NCBI GenBank assembly: GCA_937124525.1
Contig: CAKZLA010000576.1
Span: 1-14,461, forward strand
DNA from: an uncultured Desulfobacterium sp.
Lineage (GTDB): Bacteria > Desulfobacterota > Desulfobacteria > Desulfobacterales > Desulfobacteraceae
Direction: 5' to 3'
DNA: 14,461 bases
A program made the position numbers and the translations under genes. A model generated the notes under the pieces. The model was not told where the DNA came from. It did no database searches and saw only the letters and a program-made list of their open reading frames with translations. Below, piece after piece: positions 1-6,928 of this stretch. The stretch's first letter is position 1. Each line of letters starts with the position of its first letter.

Positions 1-909
1 TATAAGGTCCACACCACCCTGGGAGATCTTTGTAAATATGCCTGGGTGAATAATCTGCGGGTGTCTCCGGGATATCAGCTCAGCGACGGCGATATGGTAA
101 AAATTGTTACAGATGAAAAATCCCTGGGGGTGGGACCGGGGTTTGAACTGATCTGCAAGACGCCCAAGGCCAGGAATGCCGTTAACAAATATCTCCAGAA
201 AAGACGACGGGCCCATGCCATTAAAATTGGATGGGATTTTCTTTTGCAGGAAATGAATCGCCATGGGCTTTCCATAAATCTTCTGTATTCCCAGTCCATG
301 TCGAATTTTTTGATTTATAAAAATTTTGAGACCCTGGATGATCTGTTTGAAAGTGTGGGGCAGGACATTGTGCAACCCCGTGAGATTTTATGGGAAATGG
401 CCTCGGTCCTCTCCCAGACTGGGAAAAGGGTAACAGAAAAAAAAGGGATTCGTAATTTTATCAATATTTCCCGGGTGGAACCTGGGGTCCATAAGTTTTC
501 CCGGTGCTGCAAACCCCTTCCCGGGCTTGAAAACACCGTTGCCACCTTGAGTAAAAGAGGTGTTTCCTTTCACAGGGATCACTGCCGTGAATACATGGCA
601 AGCAGAAGTTATTCCGCCGATAAAATTCTGGATGTGTATTGGGATTTGACCTCGGTGTGGAAGGAACCCTTAAAGTTTAGACTTTTTCTCAAGGGAAAAA
701 CCGTGGGGCAATGCCTTAAAATTCTTGCCGACGTTCCCGATGGGGTCACACTGCATCAGATTGAACAGACCGGCAACCAGGGGAAAGGCGTCACAATGCT
801 GGTGAGCCTCACCAGTTTCAATTCCTCAAAGATGTTTTTTGAACGTTTTGAAAAATCAGATTTTCACCCCGCCATAGAAGTATATGGCAGGGACAGCATT
901 AATTTTTAG
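1..909 (+). CDS. RelA/SpoT-family (p)ppGpp synthetase/hydrolase, C-terminal part (5' end outside window)
   Basis: The reading frame is open from base 1 to the TAG at 907-909, giving 302 residues, so the gene begins outside the window and the GTG at 46 is internal. The first ~40 residues resemble the end of a TGS domain (a VHTTLGDLC-like stretch, then LSDGDMVKIVT). A helical region follows. Next comes the zinc-finger/RIS-type block with the Cys pair at about residues 169-170 (SRCCKPLPG) followed by RGVSFHRDHC. The last ~85 residues look like an ACT domain. These are the regulatory domains of long RelA/SpoT proteins, which sense ribosome status and control synthesis or hydrolysis of the alarmone (p)ppGpp. 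The catalytic HD and synthetase domains are not visible here, so it cannot be said whether the enzyme makes, degrades or does both. The sequence is rather divergent from classical RelA. A family-level call is solid; a finer name is not. Confidence 0.85.
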   Translation, partial: YKVHTTLGDLCKYAWVNNLRVSPGYQLSDGDMVKIVTDEKSLGVGPGFELICKTPKARNAVNKYLQKRRRAHAIKIGWDFLLQEMNRHGLSINLLYSQSMSNFLIYKNFETLDDLFESVGQDIVQPREILWEMASVLSQTGKRVTEKKGIRNFINISRVEPGVHKFSRCCKPLPGLENTVATLSKRGVSFHRDHCREYMASRSYSADKILDVYWDLTSVWKEPLKFRLFLKGKTVGQCLKILADVPDGVTLHQIEQTGNQGKGVTMLVSLTSFNSSKMFFERFEKSDFHPAIEVYGRDSINF

Positions 910-982
910 GCTCATGTTGGATTCCAGGGTCTTGTCAAGGAAAAACCCTAATGACTTTGAGGACTTGGTCACAACATGAGCC
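909..982. repeat. 11-bp perfect inverted repeat between relA/spoT-like and PHP genes
   Basis: GGCTCATGTTG at 909-919 is exactly reverse-complementary to CAACATGAGCC at 972-982, with 52 bases between. The left arm starts on the last base of the stop codon of the alarmone gene. A smaller AGGGT/ACCCT pair lies inside. It could fold in RNA, but there is no T tract after the right arm, so a Rho-independent terminator is not supported. Confidence 0.5.
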
Positions 983-999
983 ACTTTGTTTACAAAAAT

Positions 1000-1003
1000 G
1001 GAG
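1000..1003 (+). promoter_or_regulatory. Ribosome binding site that sets the PHP gene start
   Basis: GGAG lies 7 nt before the ATG at 1011. This favours 1011 over the in-frame ATG at 951, whose extra 20 residues do not look like any part of a PHP domain and which would sit inside the inverted repeat region. Confidence 0.6.
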
Positions 1004-1010
1004 TTTGTTA

Positions 1011-1907
1011 ATGTTTTACGCAGATTTGCACAATCATACCACTGCTTCCGATGGAGATTATACTCCGGAAGCGCTCATTACCACCATGAAACACCTGGGG
1101 GTTTCCGTGGTGGGGGTAACAGATCATGACACAGTGGGGGGCTTAAAGTCTGCTCTCAAGGAGGGGACACGCCTGGGTGTGGAAGTAATACCCGGAGTGG
1201 AGGTGTCCGTACGGTTTAAAGAAACTTTTTTCACCGGTACCCTGCACCTGTTGTGTTATTTTAAACCAGCTCTGCTACAGGATCATGATTTTATCAGCAC
1301 CTTAACAGCTACCCTTGGAAAGGGCCGGGGGGAGGCCTTGATCCGGGCCAGGGTGGCCGAGATAAATCGCATATTTGGCCCGGGGGGGAAAGAACCCATG
1401 CTGTCAAGGAAGATGATCTATGATGAAATTGCAGACTACGCACCTTCTGTGTCCCGGCGGCATTTTGCCCTGGCCCTGGCTGAAAAGCATGGGATCAAAG
1501 ACCCGGATAAAATCAACCACATTATTGGTAACAACAGCCCGGCTTATTTACCATCGGGGGTTGACATTGCCACTGTGGGAGCTTTCACATCGGCATTCCC
1601 TGTGATAACGGTGCTGGCCCACCCCGCAGCGGGCTCTTTTCCCGGTAAAGGACATTACAGTGAGGTACTTCCCCCGGTGGAGACGGTGGAAAAGTTGTTT
1701 CCCAGGTTTTTGAATATGGGTCTCCATGGCATTGAAATCAGTTACCCCGGTCATACTCCAGAACATCAGACACTGATGCAGAGCTGGGCTGAAAAATATA
1801 ATCTTGTGGTCACCGGTGGATCCGACTGCCACGATGAAGTCCACCGGCCTGCCGGGGTATCAGGTATTTCAAAGACTCAATTTGATGTTTTTAAAGCGTT
1901 GTTTTGA
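1011..1907 (+). CDS. PHP-domain metal-dependent phosphoesterase (YciV/TrpH type)
   Basis: A 298-residue protein starting MFYADLHNHTTASDG. The DLHNHT motif at residues 5-10 and the downstream GVTDHD and PGVEVS blocks are classic PHP metal-binding segments. Near the C-terminus are VLAHPAAG, a GIEISYPGHTPEH block and GGSDCHD, which supply further metal-ligand His and Asp residues. Length and motif order match the YciV/TrpH family, whose studied members hydrolyse 3',5'-nucleoside bisphosphates or short 5' RNA ends. The substrate here is inferred only. A cytoplasmic enzyme is expected, as no signal peptide is seen. The segment of about residues 90-170 between the halves is longer on helices than the minimal PHP fold. 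It follows the alarmone gene on the same strand after about 100 nt and may be co-transcribed with it. The start was chosen from the GGAG at 1000-1003. Confidence 0.85.
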   Translation: MFYADLHNHTTASDGDYTPEALITTMKHLGVSVVGVTDHDTVGGLKSALKEGTRLGVEVIPGVEVSVRFKETFFTGTLHLLCYFKPALLQDHDFISTLTATLGKGRGEALIRARVAEINRIFGPGGKEPMLSRKMIYDEIADYAPSVSRRHFALALAEKHGIKDPDKINHIIGNNSPAYLPSGVDIATVGAFTSAFPVITVLAHPAAGSFPGKGHYSEVLPPVETVEKLFPRFLNMGLHGIEISYPGHTPEHQTLMQSWAEKYNLVVTGGSDCHDEVHRPAGVSGISKTQFDVFKALF

Positions 1908-2113
1908 GTGTGGCCTTATTTTCGATGATGGGGCTGCTTTCTGGGAAAACGGGGTCTCTTGTGTTATATTATCAAATATTAATGAAAATAGGAGGGATGC
2001 ACGGCCATTGATGGTGTCATTGAGTTCCAGGTCTACCCCTTAAAATGTTGGCATTTCCGGCTTTGCCCTGGAAGGTACGCTTTATTGATTAAGGTGCAGC
2101 CCCTCAAAGGTTA
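1908..2113. other. Intergenic region between convergent genes
   Basis: About 200 bases lie between the PHP stop and the stop of the convergent response-regulator gene. A good AGGAGG-like sequence at 1990-1996 has no matching start and long frame: only a 10-codon frame at 2011-2043 follows, 14 nt away. No strong hairpin with a T tract was found for either direction. It may be remnant sequence of a lost gene, but nothing recognisable remains. Confidence 0.4.
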
Positions 2114-3274
2114 CTATTTTTTTTGATCCTCTATATAATTTAAAAGATTTTGTGCGTTGGGGGTTGGTCGTGATTTAATTGATTCTTCAAGTGCAACGCT
2201 CGCTTCGGTATATCTTCCAGTTTCAAAATAGATTCGCCCCAGATTATAAAGAATTGCATGATGTTGAGGAGCGATGCTCAAACATCGTTGGTATTGTTGT
2301 ATTGCTTCATCATATTCACCGATTTTCCTTAGTTCTATGGCAAATTTATTATATGTCATGACAGATTCCGGCATCGGATCAAGAGTTTGGCGTAAAAGTG
2401 TTCCTGCCTCCTTTATTTTTCCCGAAGCAAGATAAACCTTTCCCATTTCCATCAGTTCAAGATCACTGGGATTAGACTGTTTGATTTCTTCAAATATTTC
2501 AGTCACTTCATCTGCCAATCCCAGTTTTGCATACACATTCCCCAATTCAATTTTTCTTTGCCTGTTTAAAGGATTTCGTTCACTGGATTGTTGTAAATAT
2601 TGTAGTGCTTCTTCAAAATTATCCTCTTTCATACAGATTTTTCCAAGTAAATTAAGAGCTTTACTGTCGTTTTTTATCTCCAGAAGCTCATCTATATATT
2701 TTCTCGCTTTAGTAAAATCTCCTTGATTATAATAACATTCAATCAAAATAAGTAGTACAGATGGGTGTTGTTTTTTTTCAAGAAGCTGGTGGGCGTAATC
2801 TATAGCCCGTTCATTTTTCCCAAAAAGTTTAAGCTGGGATAATTTTTGTATTTCATAATGCATATCATCTGGATTCAAGCGATTTCTAAAAATAGCTTTT
2901 ATTGCAGACATTATACGATTTTCATTAAACGGTTTTTGTTCATATCCGTCAACACCCTCTTCAATTGCATAAATAACCTTTTCTTCAGACATTTCTCCTG
3001 TAACCATTAAAACAGGTATTGTGTGATTCTTGGGATCATTTCTTATCTTTGTTACCAACTCAATACCATTCATAACAGGCATATACCAATCAATAATTGC
3101 AAAATCAATTTTGTGTCTTTCAATTATTTTCAGGGCGCTAACTCCATTGTTAGCCCCTCGAACATTTTTATATCCATTTCTCATTAAAATACTTGTTAAC
3201 AAATTAATCGTTAAGTCGTGATCATCCACAAGTAGAAAAGCATAATTCATATTTTCCATAATATCTAATTTCAT
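2114..3274 (-). CDS. Response regulator: CheY-like receiver domain with C-terminal TPR repeats
   Basis: A 386-residue protein. Residues ~11-125 form a complete receiver domain: acidic pair D17-D18, phospho-acceptor D62 in IIDWYMP, conserved T92 in VLMVTGE and K114 in EQKPF. From ~residue 150 to the end are repeated helical pairs of TPR type (for example ALQYLQQSSERNPLNRQRKIELGNVYAKLGL and ILYNLGRIYFETGRYTEASVALEESI, each given in part). There is no DNA-binding or enzymatic output domain, so phosphorylation probably controls a protein-protein contact made by the TPRs. The exact start is unsure: ATG at 3274, 3259 and 3250 (minus strand) are all possible and none has a clear ribosome site. The gene is markedly AT-richer than its neighbours, stands alone on its strand and has a large non-coding region upstream. 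Its histidine kinase partner is not visible here. CheA of the right-hand cluster is a possible but untested donor. Confidence 0.85.
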   Translation of the reverse strand: MKLDIMENMNYAFLLVDDHDLTINLLTSILMRNGYKNVRGANNGVSALKIIERHKIDFAIIDWYMPVMNGIELVTKIRNDPKNHTIPVLMVTGEMSEEKVIYAIEEGVDGYEQKPFNENRIMSAIKAIFRNRLNPDDMHYEIQKLSQLKLFGKNERAIDYAHQLLEKKQHPSVLLILIECYYNQGDFTKARKYIDELLEIKNDSKALNLLGKICMKEDNFEEALQYLQQSSERNPLNRQRKIELGNVYAKLGLADEVTEIFEEIKQSNPSDLELMEMGKVYLASGKIKEAGTLLRQTLDPMPESVMTYNKFAIELRKIGEYDEAIQQYQRCLSIAPQHHAILYNLGRIYFETGRYTEASVALEESIKSRPTPNAQNLLNYIEDQKK

Positions 3275-3284
3275 CCAAAGATAG

Positions 3285-3296
3285 CTAAAATTTTAG
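3285..3296. repeat. Perfect 12-bp palindrome just upstream of the response-regulator gene
   Basis: CTAAAATTTTAG reads the same on both strands and ends 10 nt before the most upstream start codon of the response regulator. Its place between the gene and any promoter would suit an operator or a 5'-leader hairpin. In AT-rich DNA a palindrome of this size can also arise by chance. Confidence 0.3.
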
Positions 3297-3480
3297 TTAT
3301 TAATATAGAACTTAAACAGCAGTAAAGGATTTCCCGAAATTAACCTATTCCTTGAATCCACAACATTAACGGGCCAGGGCTAATTAATATTTGCTTAGGC
3401 TTGACTATCCAAAAATATGGTTTTAAGGCTATTTTCATTCAAACACCTCCAATATTTGGCATCCTTCGTTTTTCAGCTCA

Positions 3481-3531
3481 CACTTTTTGGAGGAATAACC
3501 TCATTTTTCGGGAAAATTTTCCCCAAAAGTG
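3481..3531. repeat. Nested inverted repeats with a 14-bp palindrome
   Basis: GGGAAAATTTTCCC at 3510-3523 is a perfect palindrome. It sits inside a pair of arms, CACTTTTTGG at 3481-3490 and CCAAAAGTG at 3523-3531, that match apart from one extra T. A third small hairpin, GAGG/CCTC around AATAA, lies at 3490-3502. The nested layout could be a regulatory protein site or a structured RNA; no gene follows directly. Confidence 0.4.
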
Positions 3532-3607
3532 TAAAGTATTTTTAAGGTGATATAAAGCCCTCTATTCGCTTATTTATTAATACCAAAAAGTTGGCCTTTA
3601 AAAAAAC

Positions 3608-3639
3608 AAGGTGATATTATGTAGTAATTACATAACCTT
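3608..3639. repeat. Imperfect hairpin in the AT-rich region
   Basis: TTATGTA at 3617-3623 pairs with TACATAA at 3629-3635 around a 5-nt loop, and outer AAGG/CCTT bases extend the stem across a small bulge. No T tract follows and no adjacent gene end exists, so a terminator role is not supported. Confidence 0.3.
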
Positions 3640-3860
3640 ATAAAAATGAGCGAAATGTGGGATAAAGGCTATCCAATATTTTTATTTCAATTAGGAAGAC
3701 AGTATAACAAAATGGCCTTAACGAGACAAGAATAATGCTCATTGAAAATATATATAGATTGTATATTCAGTGTTTTAAATCATAGTATAGGCGTTGTAAT
3801 TAATGGTTAATTTTTGGAACGGTGGCAGACGTAAGTGCTTAATAAACGTCATCTTCCCAA

Positions 3861-3993
3861 GGGAGCATTCCCATTTTCCCGGTTGGGCTTCTAACTTTTT
3901 GATTTGTAAGGATATAAACTTTGAGTCAATTTGGTATCAATTTAACAAAATCAATGTATTATACTATGATGCCGGGAAAATGGGAACGAGCCC
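3861..3993. repeat. Inverted repeat with 22-bp arms, possible palindromic/MITE-like element
   Basis: The arms at 3861-3882 and 3972-3993 match as reverse complements at 19 of 22 positions, including 15 uninterrupted bases (TTCCCATTTTCCCGG on the left, CCGGGAAAATGGGAA on the right). They enclose 89 AT-rich bases. The right arm reads into TGGGAACGAGCCC, a sequence style that I recall from dispersed palindromic repeats of many proteobacteria and cyanobacteria; this memory was not checked. The left arm also lies within a shorter nested pair, CCCAA/TTGGG. No transposase is near, so if mobile it would be a non-autonomous element. Confidence 0.5.
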
Positions 3994-4374
3994 TCCTCTC
4001 AAAGAAGCCACAATCCAAGATAATAAATCAACCTTAGGATTTTCTTTGAAGGGTTCTTTTTTCTGGAAAAATGGGATAATTGAGGGATCAATCATCAACC
4101 CCAGAAATACTTTTACAAATTTCCCGAATAGATTTATATATAGCCCACAGAATTTTGAAAAATTCAACAGACTGTAATTCTTTTTTTTGGCTCTGTTCAT
4201 CCTGAAGCGAACAGGGTTTAATCATTTCTTTGGGCTTGGTTCTAACGTCGGCCACTTGGAGTCAGTGCTAAAACTCACTTGAAAATATTTATTATATTAT
4301 CAGATGATTACAGCTCAGTAAATTTTAAAAAATTAGAAGTGTCCGGTCTCAGAACCAACCCCATTTTTTTATGC

Positions 4375-4380
4375 AGGAGG
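4375..4380 (+). promoter_or_regulatory. Ribosome binding site that sets the ene-reductase start
   Basis: A full AGGAGG lies 8 nt before the ATG at 4389. The longer frame from ATG 4371 would place this site inside the coding sequence, so 4389 is the better start. Confidence 0.8.
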
Positions 4381-4388
4381 ATATTTCC

Positions 4389-6320
4389 ATGCCCCATCTG
4401 AACCATTTGTTTTCTCCCATTGAAATCGGTTCCATGACGGTGAAAAACCGCCTTCTCATGCCATCCATGAGTATTAATTTCGGCGTGGATGACAATTGCT
4501 ATGTTACCGATCAATTGACAGAATATTTTCTGGAGCGGGCCAGGGGAGGGGTGGGGATGATGATGGTGGGTGGGGGTAATGTGCATCCCGGCGGACAGGA
4601 ACAGCCGGACCTACCTTTGATCTATGAAGACGGATGTATTCCGGCCTTGAAACACATGGTGGAAAAGGTCAAGGGCTATGGTACCCGGTTTGGTGTCCAG
4701 CTCATGCACGGTGGACGTCAATGTTATCTCCCCCAAAAGGTTGCCCCTTCTGCCATTCCAGCCCCTGCTGTGGTTAAAGGAGAGGTGCGGGCCCTTGAAA
4801 TCCCTGAAATAAAAGAGATAGTGGGGTGTTTTGGAGATGCCACCCGGCGGTGCAAAGATGCGGGGTTTGATTTTGTGGAGATCCATGCCGCCCACGGCTA
4901 TCTCATTAACCAGTTCATGTCCCCCAATGCCAATGTGCGCACCGATGAATATGGGGGCAGCTTTGAAAACAGAACCCGATTTTTCTTTGAAGTCATGGCC
5001 GATATTCGGGAAAAAACCGGACCTGACTTTCCCGTGGGTATCCGTATTAATGGCAATGATTACATGGAAAACGGCTGGACCCTGGACGATACCGTACGTC
5101 TGGTCCCTTTCATTGAAAAGGCAGGAGCCGCTTACATCCATGTGTCTGCAGGAGTATATGGATCCACGGAATTGACCATCCCTTCCATGTATTCCCCCCA
5201 TGGGTGTTTTACACACCTGGCAAAGGCCGTGAAAGCTGTAGCGTCCGTGCCCGTGATCACCGTGGGCAGGATCAAAGATCCAAAATTTGCCGATGAAATT
5301 TTGGCCAGGGGTGATGCGGATATGGTGGCCATGGGCCGGGCACTCCTTGCCGATCCTCACATGCCTGCCAAGGCCCTGGGGGGGAATTTTTCCGCCATCA
5401 GACCCTGTGTGGGATGTTGCCTGGGCTGCATTCATGCTGTGCTTGCCGGAGAACCCGGTTCCTGTGTGGTAAATCCTGATGTGGGGCGTGAAGGCCAGGT
5501 GAGAGAAGAACAGTCGACGTTGGATCCACAGAAAATCCTGGTGGTTGGGGCTGGACCGTCGGGCATGGCTGCGGCACGGCTTTTTGCCCTAAAGGGACAC
5601 CAGGTTCGGGTGGTGGAAAAGAAACCAGATACCGGGGGACTTATGGCACTTGCTGCCCGGTCACCCGGGCGGGGGGAGATCAATGATATTCTTGAATTTT
5701 TCAGACATGAGCTCACCCGCCTTGGTATTGAGATCCAGCATAACACCGTGTTGGAGGAAGAAGTTCTAAATGAATTTCAACCGGACAGGGTTATTCTGGC
5801 CACGGGCTCCATGCCGGATATGCCCGTGATCAAGGGTCTTTTCCAGACCGACATGCGCCTTGTGACCAATGTGGATATACTTTCCGGTGAAGAAGCCCCT
5901 GGAAAAAAAGTAATCGTGCTGGGGGGAGGCATGACCGGCTTGATTACCGCTGATTTCCTGGGGGAACAGGGGTGTGAGGTACATGCATTGAACCGCAAAA
6001 ATCGTTTTGCCGAAGAGATGTCTGCCAATGATCGGTATTATCTGCGGGAAAGCATTAAGGAAAAAAATATCACCCTGTATAAAAAAGTGGCCATAAAAGG
6101 ATTTACCCGGGATGGGGTCACCTTTAAAACCCGGGGGGAAACCGTTTCCCTGGAAGGCTGTGACATGGTGGTGATTTCTGAAAAACAGGTTTCTGTGAGG
6201 GAAATCAAGGCATTGGAAGATAAGACCACTGCCACATTTCATGTCATCGGAGATGCCAAGCTACCCCGTAATTTGATGTTTTGCATAAGTGAAGCCGAGG
6301 AGATTGCAAGGTCCATATGA
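4389..6320 (+). CDS. NADH:flavin oxidoreductase / 2,4-dienoyl-CoA reductase-type ene-reductase (FMN, 4Fe-4S, FAD)
   Basis: A 643-residue protein with the full three-part layout of the FadH/BaiCD/2-enoate reductase family. Residues 1-~335 are an Old-Yellow-Enzyme TIM barrel with the family block HAAHGYLINQF, then NVRTDEYGGSFENR, and GRALLADP near its end. Next comes the iron-sulfur site with Cys 340, 343, 347 and 359 (C-x2-C-x3-C-x11-C). The rest is the FAD/NAD(P)H part, with a GxGxxG fold at G387-G389-G392 (VVGAGPSG), a second nucleotide fold (VLGGGMTG) and a terminal GDAK-x-PRN block. Such enzymes use NAD(P)H to reduce activated C=C bonds of enoyl-CoA or enoate substrates in the cytoplasm; the substrate here is unknown. 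The start at 4389 is set by the AGGAGG. The stop overlaps the next gene's start by 4 nt (ATGA), so the two are very probably translationally coupled. It is the first gene of the right-hand + strand run. Confidence 0.9.
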   Translation: MPHLNHLFSPIEIGSMTVKNRLLMPSMSINFGVDDNCYVTDQLTEYFLERARGGVGMMMVGGGNVHPGGQEQPDLPLIYEDGCIPALKHMVEKVKGYGTRFGVQLMHGGRQCYLPQKVAPSAIPAPAVVKGEVRALEIPEIKEIVGCFGDATRRCKDAGFDFVEIHAAHGYLINQFMSPNANVRTDEYGGSFENRTRFFFEVMADIREKTGPDFPVGIRINGNDYMENGWTLDDTVRLVPFIEKAGAAYIHVSAGVYGSTELTIPSMYSPHGCFTHLAKAVKAVASVPVITVGRIKDPKFADEILARGDADMVAMGRALLADPHMPAKALGGNFSAIRPCVGCCLGCIHAVLAGEPGSCVVNPDVGREGQVREEQSTLDPQKILVVGAGPSGMAAARLFALKGHQVRVVEKKPDTGGLMALAARSPGRGEINDILEFFRHELTRLGIEIQHNTVLEEEVLNEFQPDRVILATGSMPDMPVIKGLFQTDMRLVTNVDILSGEEAPGKKVIVLGGGMTGLITADFLGEQGCEVHALNRKNRFAEEMSANDRYYLRESIKEKNITLYKKVAIKGFTRDGVTFKTRGETVSLEGCDMVVISEKQVSVREIKALEDKTTATFHVIGDAKLPRNLMFCISEAEEIARSI

Positions 6321-6928
6321 AAATACTGACAGTATCGGATGTGGTGGTTCCCGAACTTTACAAAAAATTTGATAAAAAGGCATTTCCAGACATTGATCTT
6401 GTCATGGCCTGTGGGGATCTGCCCCCGGAATACCTCTCCTTTTTATGCCACACCTTTGGGGGTCCCCTTTTTTATGTCCGGGGCAACCACGATATTCGAT
6501 ATGATGAAAAACCGCCCCAGGGCTGCACAAATATCCATGGTCGTATTGTGAAGTACCAGGGGCTGAAGATCCTGGGACTGGGGGGCTCCAGGTGGTACAA
6601 TGGCGGTGCCAACCAATACACGGAACAAGAGATGAAAAAAAATATCCGTGGCCTGAAATTTCCCCTCTGGTGGGGCCAGGGAGTGGATATTGTCATTACC
6701 CACGCCTCACCACGGTATATCCATGACGCCGAAGATCCCTGCCACAGGGGATTCAGGTGTTTTGGGACCTTTATTAATAAGTATCGTCCCGACTATTTCA
6801 TCCATGGCCATATCCATCGGGATTTTGATTCCCCGGAGGAACGCATAACCAGGGTTAATAAAACAAAGGTGATCAATACCTATGGTTACAACATCATCCA
6901 CATCAATCCTCACACGGTTGTTTCGTAA
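6317..6928 (+). CDS. Calcineurin-like metallophosphoesterase family protein
   Basis: A 203-residue protein with most motifs of the calcineurin-like fold: GD at residues 33-34, GNHD at 56-59, TH at 128-129 (THASP) and GHIH at 164-167. The first motif, normally D-x-H, reads SDVVVPEL at residues 7-14, so the Asp (D8) is kept but the His is replaced by Val. This may alter metal binding or mark a known sub-branch of the family. Fe/Mn/Zn-dependent hydrolysis of a phosphodiester or phosphomonoester is the family reaction; the substrate cannot be told. No signal peptide is seen. The gene overlaps the ene-reductase by 4 nt and is itself overlapped by the start of the ParB-like gene, so the three are likely one transcript and may share a process. 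Confidence 0.85.
   Translation: MKILTVSDVVVPELYKKFDKKAFPDIDLVMACGDLPPEYLSFLCHTFGGPLFYVRGNHDIRYDEKPPQGCTNIHGRIVKYQGLKILGLGGSRWYNGGANQYTEQEMKKNIRGLKFPLWWGQGVDIVITHASPRYIHDAEDPCHRGFRCFGTFINKYRPDYFIHGHIHRDFDSPEERITRVNKTKVINTYGYNIIHINPHTVVS

Larger units (their letters stand above)
3275..4370. other. Long AT-rich region without a convincing gene
   Basis: About 1.1 kb between the divergent response regulator and ene-reductase genes. It is AT-rich (hand counts of sample lines near one third G+C) and has no frame with a family-like protein or a good ribosome site. It does hold several inverted repeats, listed separately: a palindrome with a flanking stem near 3481-3531, a hairpin at 3608-3639 and a 22-bp inverted repeat at 3861-3993. 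There is also a weaker pair, TCAAAGAA near 3997 with TTCTTTGA near 4043, with inner AATCC/GGATT. A ten-base repeat AAGGTGATAT occurs near 3544 and near 3608. Promoters for both divergent genes must lie here or close by, but none could be assigned with confidence. Confidence 0.55.

Noticed and set aside
951..1010. Upstream ATG start for the PHP gene
   Set aside because: The added 20 residues fit no PHP protein and the ATG at 1011 has a better placed GGAG.
2011..2043. Ten-codon frame after an AGGAGG-like sequence
   Set aside because: Spacing to the start is 14 nt and the peptide is too short to support as a gene.
3544..3617. Direct repeat AAGGTGATAT as start of a CRISPR or iteron array
   Set aside because: Only two copies of a ten-base repeat, with no regular spacing or further units.
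3803..4177. Open frame of 124 codons on the + strand
   Set aside because: No ribosome site, no recognisable family, and it runs straight through the 22-bp inverted-repeat arms; it looks like a chance frame.
3964..4200. Open frame of 78 codons on the - strand
   Set aside because: Overlaps the frame above and the right repeat arm, lacks a ribosome site and has no recognisable domain.
4279..4297. TTGAAA and TATATT as a promoter for the ene-reductase gene
   Set aside because: The spacing is far too short for a sigma-70 promoter.
4611..5435. Open frame of 274 codons antisense to the ene-reductase
   Set aside because: It is a reverse-strand shadow of a clear enzyme gene, rich in Gly, His and Pro, with no family pattern.
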